From positions 9,792,697 through 9,856,696 of the forward strand of contig OX393565.1 in NCBI GenBank assembly GCA_947652115.1: a stretch of DNA of 64,000 nucleotides, in the 5' to 3' direction. The DNA is from Blastomussa wellsi. Taxonomy: Eukaryota > Cnidaria > Anthozoa > Scleractinia > Plerogyridae. The position numbers and the translations under genes were made by a program. Below are positions 54,496-64,000 of the stretch, one piece after another (position 1 is the first letter of the stretch; each line of letters opens with the position of its first letter). A model generated the notes under the pieces. The model was not told the origin of the DNA and ran no database searches. It saw only the letters and a list, made by a program, of their open reading frames with translations.

Positions 54496-55230
54496 TAAAA
54501 GCTGGGCCCAGACCTTTATGTTAAACCCCTCTTTTTATTCGTGTGCTTTAAGTTTAAAGAGAACCTCTGCTCTTGAGACAAGTGGAGATTGAGTTATTTC
54601 AAGTAGTGTCAAAATTACAAAACTTACAGGAATGTAATGGCTCCGACCTACTAATGCATTGAGAACAGGTATCGTTAGCTATTTATAGCATCCCGGTTAG
54701 CCTAACTAGCGTTCCGGTTAGGCTGCAGACCGCCCCTGTCGTCCTACTCGGTTAGCGCTTAGTATTTGTAATGGTTACACAAAATATATTCGTAAAATAA
54801 TCGCTTTCCGACAGCCAGTTTTCACTGAGGTGGTGTAGCGATTATGAGACTAGCTCATGACCGGGTTTTAATTCTAGCTTTTAAAATTGTCTTTTCTTTT
54901 TTCCTTGTTTAGAAACAATTAAAAAAACGTCAAGTGTCCAGAGCCATTCCTCCAATTAACGCCATGTATCGTTTGTTGTCGCTCTCATATTGGATTATTG
55001 CCGCCATGCGTTACTGATATTGTTTGAAAACAGAATTTTTTTGTGTAGAACAAGTAAACAACGCTTTGACGTCACGTTAATCATTATGAATAAATATTAA
55101 TTCTCCCTTATCCTGTAAAATTTTCAGTTACGACATAATTTTAAATCACTCGATTTTAACCTGTCTCAAAAGCAGGGATTCCCTTTTAAATATTATCTAA
55201 AGAGGGATAAAGGCAAAATTTCCTGCAGTG
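54496..55230. other. No gene seen
   Basis: AT-rich. A short direct repeat CCGGTTAG(C/G)CT lies near 54690-54725. Probably includes the B2 3' UTR. Confidence 0.3.
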
Positions 55231-58200
55231 TCACTTCTTTTTCTGCGTTTTTGTTTTCGCGCGTCGCATTTCTTGACGCACCTTGTCAGTTAGTCGTTGT
55301 TTGCATCTTTTTGATTCTTCTTCGTCTTCCTCACCCGTAACGAGCCCAAGCTCCTGTGAACGCGGATCACTTTGTACTCGTTGCCATACGAGCTCCCTCT
55401 TGACAGCGTTATTTTCCATGAGGTCTTTCGTTAAGCTGAGTAAATGACTGGTTTGCTCGTCAGTAAACTTCCTCCAAAATCGTGAGGAATCAGATTGTAT
55501 AGAAGAGGCGTTGACGGGACCAGATACATCACTCTCGAATCTTGTCGAGGAGAGGAAGTTCATAACCTTCTCGGAGCTTGTCATCTGCTCACTGGGAGGT
55601 GGGATGTCCTTTCGTTGTTCAGCGCTCATTCGCCGGAGCTTTAGGACGATTGCTTTGAACGAATGTGCTTCCAGTAGGTTTGTTGTTGACACTTTTTCTT
55701 TTACTTCACTCTCATTTACAACTCCGGTTGCTATTTCTTCTTTGAACAGTTGTTGAAGTTTTTCGACGTCTTCGTTTGTCCAAGAAGTACACTCCTGTTC
55801 TTTCTTGAGAATCTCTGTTGCTTTGAAAGAAACTAGCTTCTTTACCGCTCTGCGACCCAGATCAGTCTGAGATACTTTGTCACAAACGCGGTAGTAGTCT
55901 GCTTGCGTTCGTGTCTTGTGTTGTGCCAGGGCAGCTAAATTTTCCTGCTCGTCGGGCATTTGTTGGTGCATTTCAGTTGCGAGGGATTTCCTCACAATTG
56001 TTGCGCATACCCTTCCTTTTGTCTCGATACCTTCTCGCTGGCAGGTTCTGTAAAGACAAGTGGACACTTGCGACGAGGTCAGGGGCTGGCCATTACTAGA
56101 CACGAATACCTGCTCGACTTTTGGATCCAACGTAGTTATTTGACTTCGGACAGTTTTCAGGTACAACTCTATCAGCTTGTACAAGTCATCGTAGAGCCAA
56201 ACGACTGCTGCGCCATATACTCCAGCTGTTTTATGCTCATTTACCAGCATCCTGTATCTTGCTTGGTCTTCAACCGTGCCAGGATAATAAACAGCCTCTT
56301 GAAACTCGCTTATTTTCATATTTGCCGCCACTCCACTTCTCCCGCTGTTGTCTATCAAAAGGCGAGCGATGAGCCAGTCACGCACCTCACAGTGTGACTT
56401 ATCACTGAGAATCTTTGAAACATCTCTTCCACCATTAGTCTGCTCTGATGATGACCCGAGTTGTTTAACGGCATTAACATGTTGATTCCCATGGCAGATC
56501 TTAAAAAGTTTGTCACTTGAAAGCAGTTTCTTAAAATCTTCATCACGCTTTTCAAGCTTTCTCTTGGCAACCTTTTTCTTCTGTGCTGATGACCATGATG
56601 TCATAAGTTCACGCCGCGCATTCAATGTTTCCACGCTGGTAATGTTCTTATGTTCTTGCATGAGAAATTTGTAAAATAGGCGGAGACTCATCAAATAAGA
56701 TCTCACTGTTCCCGGCTGATACCTATTCACGGCGTAGGAAAGCCAAGTCTTCAGGAAGGTGTCTCCTTCTTTCCCAGGAATTAACAGCAAATGCGTCGAA
56801 GCGCATTTTACTTGATTATTTGAGGTGACTGTTTTTGTCAGTGCCAACCTATGAACAACACTTTTCACTTGCGACTTGTATTGTTGGGCAACCTTTTCAT
56901 TGCGATATCCTCCGTCGACGTCAATCAACCACAAGTAGAATTCCGAGAGTAAATCATCTTGCCCTGTTACGTCTTCCTCATTTTGAGGTACTCTCTCACG
57001 AGAAGCCTGGGCATCTGTTTCGCAGTCACTAGGTACCCACTCCGGATCCAGTGCCTCATCATTATCACTTGCATCCCCTTGAAACATTTCTTGAAATACT
57101 TCTTCTTGACTGCCCTCTCCTTTCTCTTCGTATGTTTGCGTTTGTGATCACCGAAAGACTCAGCAGGAGTCTTAAAGGTATAGCCTTGGCTTGTCTTCAT
57201 ACTGATGAATTCTTTGACTTCATCCCTCCAGGGCTCTTCACAATCTAAAAATGAGCCTTCTTTACAGTTTTCTTTACCGAGAACTTCCACTAACTCAGTC
57301 AGTAAGTGGTCGCGTTCTTGTGAAAGGGAAGACTTTTCAGTCGAGGATGATTCACTAGATTGATCTGTATCAGGCTCTTCTTTTGGATTGTATTCTGTGT
57401 CATCAGTCTCATCGCTTTCAGATAGGACGATTGTATCATTTGCTTTGTTGCTGCACGTGCCGCCCACAATAGTAACTTCGTTCTCATTTTGAAGGTTTAT
57501 TTCGTAACCATCATCAATACCATCCGTGTTTCCTATCCGACTCTCCTCTCCTCGCGATCTTGCATCGCTGTCACAGAAATGGTCACTGGTAGACGCATGT
57601 CGCTTCGCGCTCCACACTTTCTTAGCTAACTGATCATACTCTTCATCACTGGCTGTCTTTTTTTTTCTGTCTCTTCTTCATTCCGCCCTCTGTTAACTTT
57701 CTATTCTTTAGCTTTTCATCATAAAAGAGCTCGCGGGCGCTCTCAGACTTGCGTCTTTCCTGATTCTGAACTCTTCTGGCCAAAGCTTTGTACTCCTCGT
57801 CACTATTATACTCCTCTTCACTGTCAGTGTTACTTGGGTTCTCCTCCATTTCAATTTCTTCGGATCCTCTCTTTTCGTCACAGTCGTTGACCCTCATATC
57901 CAAAGCTTCGGACCCCTTAATTTTTGTCGCGATCTGTTCCTGCGTAATCTGACAGCTATAATTATCATGGCTTTGTTCTTCACTAGTGTGGTCACCTTCA
58001 GTTGAACTTTCTTTCAACCTCTTCTTTCTCTTCTTTCGCTCGTTTATGTAAGAGCCTAGAACCTTGAGTGATACTCTTGGGGCTTTGTCTAATGCTCTGA
58101 CATAACTTGGGCTGTTTGGATGAAGTTTGTGCGTGCTTGATTGCAAATGCTTGTGAAGCTGGAATATGGGTGTGCGCTGTCTTTTGCACGGGGATAATGG

Positions 58201-58467
58201 ACAGAACTTCACCTTACCCTTAGGTGCCTTCTTTTCTCCAGATAAGTATTCATTCAGTTTTCGTTTAAGTTTTGTCATGCCGTGTACCTCTTTCTGGTGC
58301 CGACTTAAGTTTTGTACAATTTTTCCACACTTTGAACATTTTTTCGGAATCCGTTTGGGCCTTTTTGGTGGATTCAAATTTCCTTCAGATGGCAGAACTT
58401 CACTACGGACGGAAGGGTCCTCGCCAGTACTTCTTCCCACGTCGTTCATTCTTGAAATTGGAAACAA
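55231..58467 (-). pseudogene. B2: C2H2 zinc-finger, Crypton-like tyrosine recombinase with two frameshifts
   Basis: Three open frames on the minus strand (58467-57646, 57617-56967, 57087-55231) read as one protein aligned to B1. N-terminal fingers CSKCGKIVQNLSRHQKEV/H and CPLSPCKRQRTPIFQLHKHL followed by H; motif (D)EEYxxLAR repeats; core-binding YQPGTVRSYLMSLRLFYKFL; catalytic GRSGVAANM (Arg), NEHKT (Lys), TIVRKSLAT (Arg), LAQHK (His) and ADYYRV (Tyr); then two C-terminal modules and a lysine-rich tail. The first frame is lost in an A9 run (57658-57666 on the plus strand), where eight A's would restore it. The second is lost near 57140. The recombinase half is uninterrupted and keeps all catalytic residues. 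Either a decaying gene, or errors at these two places. About 1,070 residues if joined. Confidence 0.75.
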
Positions 58468-59989
58468 AGATAATCAAATTCTCGAATAAAAGGCGAGTAA
58501 ATAAATCAATAAACCACGTATTTCCTCGATGAAATTTCTGACCCAAATATTTATTCATTTAATCAAATAAATGCCGAATGTGACGTCAAGTTTTAAATCG
58601 ATGTTCCCGACGTTATTTACTCGTTGAAAGGCTGCCCTCCAATAAAAGCCTCCTTTTAGAGCAGAAACATCAATAAACGACGCATTTTATAAAAGAATAA
58701 TTTCGTGCACTACAAGTTATATTACGAGCATATTCGGGCATCTTTTTACGCGGACCAGGCTCGCGGAGGGTTTTAAAAAAGCCATTCAAAGTCAGTTTAG
58801 ATCATCGGTCTCGCTTGATCGGCTGCAGCCGAGGTCCATGTGCGATGTTTTTACGTTTGCGCGTGTTAACACTCCAAAGTTTAAAGACAAATGAACAGAA
58901 ATTTAAAAACTTAACTGCAGTTCTTTTAGATCAGCTACAGCTTTGTACCTACTATTTAGTGTTGTGTCTCATAAATCATTAAAAATATTATTTTTTCTTA
59001 CTAATTTTGCAAATATGAAATACCCTAGTGACTGTGTTGATGTTGTCCAGTGCCGTGGATAAGCCTTGCTTCTACCAAAATCTTTTGCCAGTTAGATCCG
59101 ATTATTTAGGCTAAAAAACGCATTCCTTTCAGATGGATTATCATATTTGCTTTAAGGCTGTGAATACATAAGATATTTGCATTGAATTCGGTCAGTGACA
59201 GCCGCAATGGGTTTGATGATTTGATTCCGTTCGAGTCGTTTCATAGCCGACAGTTTTGATTTGAGAAATTTTAAGTGTAGAAGGTGTTTTAATATATTTT
59301 TATTGATTGTTTCTTAAAACTAGACCTTTGCGATGATATACCGCTGTGTTTGACTTTAAGAGAGTTGGCTTTTTGGCAAAGAAATAGTAAAAGATTAGAC
59401 TCACCTGAATCAGCTCTGGAATCATCCGAGTAGGCGGAGCAATGCATTTTTTATTGCAACCGCTGGTCACATTTTAAAATTTTGAGTACAAATTATAATC
59501 TTTTGATTTCCTTTTTTGATAACATAAGCCCTTGCTATTTGGGGGAACAGGAAAGTCTGTGAATTTCATTTAAAAAAGGTATTTTAATTCATAATGCGCT
59601 ACTTAAGATTCATCCCTCCACCTCACTAGATCTCGTTACCTAAAATCGGGTAATAACAAAACCGAATTTCCTGTTCCATACATGTACTTATATTGCTTTA
59701 TCGCTGGCCATAAAATTACAGCATTTGTCAGTAAATTTATCACAATCTTGACTAATCACTTGAAAACAAAATATGATAGTACGCTATAATAGCATTATGA
59801 CATTGGCAGAAAATGGAATGAAGACCTCTTCCCCTCGAACATTGTCAATTCTTTCATACAAAGCTTTAGTCCTATCTGTTATTAGACGGAGTGGCAGTAT
59901 GTAAGCTTGGAAACAAGGAAATAATATAAAGGTTGATTTTTATTCCGAGCAAAATAAAGAGCAATAGAGCATACTAAAAACTTTGCGTT
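58468..59989. other. Upstream region of B2, no gene
   Basis: AT-rich sequence with no coding signal, occupying the same relative place as 35026-36495 upstream of B1, though no alignable similarity was seen by eye. Confidence 0.35.
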
Positions 59990-60253
59990 GCAAATACCTA
60001 CCCCTCCGTAATTGCTACCGTAGCAATTACGCATGTTTGGTTGCAAATACTCACCATCCGTATTTGCTACGGTAGCAAATACGCACCTTAGCGTAGGAAA
60101 TACCCACCCTCCGTATTTGCTACTGTAGCAAATACCCAAAGTGCGTATTTGCTACCGTAGCAAATACACACTTTGGGTATTTGCTGCGGTAGCAAATACA
60201 CACTTTGGGTATTTGCTGCGGTAGCAAATACGCACTTATAGTAGCAAATACCC
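59990..60253. repeat. Hairpin-forming GTAGCAAATACGC array 2
   Basis: At least nine GTAGCAAATAC words and several TATTTGCTAC inverses, with palindromes TTTGCTACGGTAGCAAA and TTTGCTACCGTAGCAAA. Corresponds to 36496-36702 but longer. Confidence 0.85.
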
Positions 60254-60711
60254 ACGTAAATCTAACTCCCCGCAGATATAAAATAGGGCATTTTTTGTCA
60301 CTTTTCCTCCTTTCATTAAAGCTTTCTTCTAAAGGTTACTCACAATTGCTTGTTATGATTTTGCCTAATAACTATACTAACAACCACACACTGTTTCAAC
60401 TTTTTACCAATATTTTGAATTTTTTTACAGCTATTAAACATGTTGCGAAGTTGCACAAATCCCCTACTCCGTGGATGGTCCTTTTAAAGACATTTTAAAG
60501 TGCTTTTTTGCGTGGATTTAGAGGTATTCGACCTGTTAAACTCTTCCTAGCCATTCACTCGTGATCCACAAACAGTCTCTTCCGAGATTTTGCAATCAAC
60601 AAAAAAGCGCCGTAGTATCATACACTTCTTCATCCATTTGTGAGGTTCTGAAAACTCATTCAAAATGTGAAGCACTTTTTTTTTAAAAGAAGTTGCTATA
60701 TCTCTGGAATT
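60254..60711. repeat. Module R2, copy 2
   Basis: Nearly identical to 36703-37165. Here it continues past GGAATT into CCTGAGTGTTTTCAGCTG, so this copy shows the uninterrupted right-hand context. Confidence 0.8.
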
Positions 60712-60965
60712 CCTGAGTGTTTTCAGCTGAAATTCCCGGTATATTGCATTCTTTCTTCACAAAAAAACTGGCTTGAGGAAACAGCAGCTGACATTTTTTT
60801 TAAGTTTTTAGCGTTTTGCAATACGAATACATTGCGCGTTGCATAAATGCCCTAATTGTCAAGTAGATTTATAGGCGCTTTGAAACTATCTATTTTTGGA
60901 ATAAATGGAGATGTTGTTACGTCAAAAGAATGCACTGATACAGTTTTTTCAATTCAGAAACATAT

Positions 60966-61495
60966 ACCGTATTTACCCATGTATAAGTCGACCTTTCACG
61001 ACCTAAAAATCAGTCCAAAAATTCGCCCTCGACTTATACACGGGTCAAAAACCAAAGACCCAAGCACAGGTAAAATAAATTCGGCACAATTAGCATAACA
61101 ATTGTCTTTATAATCTTACGTAAAAGGTCTTCTTAATTTAAACAATGATACAAAACACGGAGTCCTTCGCTTAGCGGTCTGCGTCTAAATAAGCAGTTCA
61201 AGTTGAAATGCTTTAAAATTTATCTGCTTTATGTAGACCTGAGTGTTGAAGATACTCCATGGCACAATTGCGGAACAAAGAACAGACATTTCCTGCAAAA
61301 TAAAAACTTCACATTGAAACTTGCTGTGATTGATTCATATTTTCCATAGTACGTACGTGAACAATAATTCTAAGAAATACAATATATTTAAGTTTTCCAA
61401 TAAAATGAAGAAAACTTAGTTTTTGGCCCCAAAATTAGGGGGTCGACTTATACACAAGGTTGACTAATACACAGGTAAATACGGTCTAATCAAAT
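60966..61495. mobile_element. MITE, 530 bp, with ACCGTATTTACC ends
   Basis: The left end ACCGTATTTACCCATGTATA and the right end, closing GGTAAATACGGT, are inverted, with TAAGTCGACC and GGTCGACTTATACAC paired inside. I recall the ACCGTATTTAC/TATAAGTCGAC terminus from a widespread animal MITE type; its superfamily is not certain. No clear target duplication was seen. Confidence 0.7.
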
Positions 61496-61740
61496 CAAAT
61501 ACTAAAAGGCTTTTTCAGGAAGGAAACGTTTTTTTTCGTGCGTATATAAGAATGCTACGCTCCTGAGGTACATAATTAAAAAAAACCTGACTCAGCAAAA
61601 TTTCGTATATCGTGAGGCTGCCAAACAGTACAACCCACTATGAAAGGGTGATGTATCAAGTTTTGCTGAAAGAGCTTTACGATTTTCAGAGTAACTGCCT
61701 ACGTTTTTGGACCGTTTTGTAAGTGACTGATCCTCCCACC

Positions 61741-62190
61741 AAAATTAGATTTCCATATCATTTTGTTGGCGTCACTGGTCCTTTCCCCCTACACCCACTT
61801 CCTTTACCCATTCCCGCTGATTTTAACTTGGTCAAGCTTAGTAGAAAATTTAATCAATTAATTTCCATTTTACTTTTCAGTTCTCACTATCGGATCTGTA
61901 CATACGCGGGTCTTTTGTGCTCTTTCTGCCGCCACCCATCCCCACGGATATAAACTTGGTCAACCTTAGCAGAAAATTTAATCAATTAATTTCTGAAAAC
62001 AAAATATGAAAAACAGCTGTCATACATTTTACTTTTCAGTTCTCACTATCGGATCTGTAAGTGCACGGGTCTTTTGTGCCCGTTTCGCCTCCACCCCCCC
62101 CTTACCCATTCCCGCTGAAACAAAACGAAACAAGAAAAAGAGCTGTTGTACATTCATTCCATTCTTCGCTATCGGATTTGTAATGTATTG
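61741..62190. repeat. 159-bp tandem repeat, about three units
   Basis: The phrase TTTACTTTTCAGTTCTCACT recurs at 61869 and 62028 (period 159), followed each time by ATCGGATCTGTA and a CCACCC-rich patch. Weaker flanking units give about three in all. Confidence 0.75.
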
Positions 62191-62439
62191 CATGTGTAAT
62201 TGCTTGGTTACGAGTGATTTCAGCAACGTTTACCATATTACACTTTGTGATGCATATTTGAAGTGCCCGTAAAACTAAACACGAGGTGAGTAGCACATGC
62301 TTTTCTTGTCCTCTTTTTAATCGTGAAAAACATTTTTTATGAGGCCAAAAATTTAAAATGCAACATCAAATTTCCATGTTACGTATCTGCGACTACGCAG
62401 CATAAATGATTTTCAATAACATTGGAGGATTGTTCGAGA

Positions 62440-62640
62440 AAATGGAAAGGCCGCTTTTCTACGTTTCACCATGTACTCAATGTAAGTGAAAAGCGGCATG
62501 GAAACTGTTCTAAACAGATGTTGGCAGTAGTTAAAACCATTGGCACTTTCCCATGGCACTTACTTTCACATTTCTATGAAATTAATCGAACATGACATCG
62601 AACAAGAGATCGAAGAAGAGATCGAACATGAGTTTATGAG
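62440..62640. repeat. Small foldback and 12-bp GATCGAACA-type minisatellite
   Basis: GGCCGCTTTTC (about 62449) faces GAAAAGCGGC (about 62489). Nearby, four 12-bp units of the type GACATCGAACAA repeat at about 62584-62633, giving a glutamate-rich frame (IEHDIEQEIEEEIEHEF) that could be coding or chance. Confidence 0.4.
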
Positions 62641-62699
62641 TTTAAAAATTTATAATGGACAGGACTCGTGTAAACAAGGATTGTGGAGTGATGTTTCAT

Positions 62700-62860
62700 T
62701 TTCCATTAGTCACTGTCAACAACAACAGTCCTATTCAGGAGTATATATGTTAACCCGGTGGATCACGCTCAACCTACTAATGAGAATACATTATGAGAGG
62801 ACATGAAACTGCCACTTATATAGGGGGAAAACTATGCTACATATATAGTACCATATTCTG
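62700..62860. repeat. Dispersed repeat with GTCAACAACAACAGTCC, copy 1
   Basis: CACTGTCAACAACAACAGTC, GCTCAACCTACTAATGAGA and GAAACTGCCACTTATATAG match a repeat I recall as very common in corals. The right half recurs at 63330-63430. Confidence 0.5.
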
Positions 62861-62888
62861 ATGCAGAATTTTCTTTGAAATCTGTTAG

Positions 62889-64000
62889 GGTTTACAAAAA
62901 GCAAAATCAGACCTTGCAAAAGCACTAATGTCAGGAGTTAAAGAAAGAGTCGAGCAGGTAAGAAGATCATTTGAGGTTTATTTTATACACATCTACATTA
63001 GTACCCAAAACATCCATCTAAGAGGAATTTTGAGGTGTGCAGGCAATTTTCTAGCCACATGATTTTTTTTTCAATTTCTCTTGCACGAGTATTCTTGGGT
63101 GCTTTGCCTCCCCAGCCCCCATAACGTTTCTTATGATCTGTCCTTAATTATATGAAAGATATCGCATATGAAAATCATGTATGAGAACTGCGGAGTGAAG
63201 AATGATATGAAAGAAGATCATCGCAGTTACAGAGGCAACTTTTGCAATTGGGAAAAGAAGGCCCAAAAAATTCAGGCTTGTAGGGGATTTGAACCCTTGA
63301 CCTGTGCGGTAGTCATCTTCAAAGTCGATCACCTGGACGATCACACTCAACCTACTTATGAGATAATTACATTATGATAGGATATGAAACTGCCACTAAA
63401 TAGAGTAATATCCGGGGAAAACTATGCTAAATTGTAGGCGATTTAGTGATCACGCATATTAACTTAATTGCCTTTTGCTGAAATGTGTGAATTGCAGTGT
63501 AGGAGAAAATTGGAAGACAGGAAAAGGGAATGGGTAAACAAACTCCGGATGAGAGAATATGAGCCCGTTGAAGAAGACTTCGACATTGATGATTTTCGAC
63601 AACCGCCCCTCGAATGTTTGGATGAACCTAGTGATGCGGAGGTAGGAGGCACTAGTTGGGAAGACGAGGATAATCCCAACAACAGCGTCGACGGAAAGCA
63701 GAAGGTATCTAAAAAGGCAGTTAAAGGTGAAAACAACGGTGGCAACTCTTGTCAGACGAGAAAAAAGTATCTTTGCCCCATTAAAGGGTGTAAATCACAG
63801 GTACGTGATCTTCCTCGCCATTTGAGAGGCGTTCATAAATGGGCCAGAGAAAAAGCTAAAAAGGTGACCTCCAGGTTTGGAATGCGGGAAAGCTTTTTGT
63901 CTACTAACATGGACGGAAAAGGAAAAGACCGCAAGTGGAAAGACTATCATTACCACCGCAAGTGCCCAATTTCAGGTTGTCACTCGATAGTAAAGCGACT
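62889..64000 (+). CDS. A3: third type A zinc-finger recombinase gene, 5' part only
   Basis: Exon 62889-62957 (GLQKAKSDLAKALMSGVKER then VEQ) joins exon 63498-64000 (CRRKLEDRKREWVNKLRMRE...) by AG/GT edges in phase 0, as in A2. The second exon encodes an acidic linker (DFDIDDFRQPPLECLDEP) and then the type A fingers CPIKGCKSQVRDLPRHLRGV/H and the start of the second, CPISGCHSIVKRL, where the window ends. The sequence is clearly diverged from A1 and A2. The recombinase core, if present, lies beyond 64000. No lesion in the visible part. Confidence 0.7.
63170..63435 (-). mobile_element. tRNA-like SINE or LINE-tail repeat (minus strand) in A3 intron
   Basis: On the minus strand GGTTCAAATCCCCTACAAGC has the form of a tRNA B box and arm, preceded by CAGGTGATCGACTTTGAAGA and followed by AATTGCAAAAGTTGCCTC and CTGCGATGATCTTCTTTCAT. 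The right half overlaps the family at 62740-62850. It lies wholly in the A3 intron 62958-63497. Confidence 0.55.

Noticed and set aside
36496..60253. CRISPR array
   Set aside because: Repeat words are short, irregularly spaced and palindromic, with AT-rich eukaryotic context and no cas genes.
60205..60498. Plus-strand frame shared with 36750-36953
   Set aside because: It lies in duplicated module R2 and begins in the hairpin array; identity reflects DNA duplication.
63270..63340. Functional tRNA gene
   Set aside because: A B-box-like sequence is present, but no acceptor stem pairing or full cloverleaf could be built; it fits a tRNA-like dispersed repeat.

Overview
The window looks like nuclear DNA from an anthozoan cnidarian, most likely a stony coral or a close relative. 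The sequence is AT-rich, genes are sparse and have GT-AG introns, and most of the length is mobile-element debris. Several repeat families look familiar from coral genomes: a CR1/L2-type LINE, a Tc1/mariner element, many snap-back MITEs and a tRNA-like dispersed repeat. The species assignment is an inference from sequence style and recalled families. No database search was possible.

Region 1 (1-16 kb) is a graveyard of mobile elements. A possible terminal coding exon (1-93) is followed by snap-back repeats. On the minus strand lie a Myb/SANT-like gene (4129-3115) and a three-exon small gene (5595-4279). On the plus strand a Tnp2-like (CACTA-type) transposase gene (5853-9373) is interrupted inside an exon by a 5'-truncated LINE (6821-8498). 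A complete Tc1/mariner-like element (9925-11749) keeps its terminal inverted repeats and TA duplication, but its transposase is cut short and an unrelated exon-like segment fills the rest. It sits in an AT-rich tandem repeat. Next come an L1-type LINE fragment (minus strand) and three damaged small genes of a repeated cnidarian family that resembles parts of Maverick/Polinton-like elements (13.5-15.8 kb).

Region 2 (16.8-20.6 kb) is a large minus-strand gene. I infer a PIN/FEN-like nuclease fold followed by a cysteine-rich CXC-type tail. It is broken by one frameshift and one stop codon, and carries a 138-bp intron that is open in frame.

Region 3 (21 kb to the end) is the most interesting. 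It holds five genes for C2H2 zinc-finger proteins with a Crypton-like tyrosine-recombinase core, in two subfamilies. Type A genes lie on the plus strand (A1 21.1-23.4, A2 39.6-46.4, A3 62.9 to the window end). Type B genes lie on the minus strand (B1 35.0-31.2, B2 58.5-55.2). Order and orientation alternate A> <B A> <B A>. The non-coding landmarks recur in the same order in each block: a GTTACAAAAGTGCCC minisatellite, a (CT)n tract, a GTAGCAAATACGC pair about 550 bp further on, the B gene, a hairpin-forming GTAGCAAATACGC array and a unique 470-bp module. This points to a tandem block of about 23 kb that was duplicated and has since diverged. A2 and B1 look intact. A1 has a stop near its C-terminus and B2 has two frameshifts. 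A2 has five small upstream exons, all joined in phase 0.

The recombinase genes could be a cluster of Crypton-like mobile elements or a domesticated, tandemly amplified family. Multi-exon structure and block duplication favour the second, but the sequence alone does not decide it. No ribosomal RNA, CRISPR array, operon or bacterial signal was seen.
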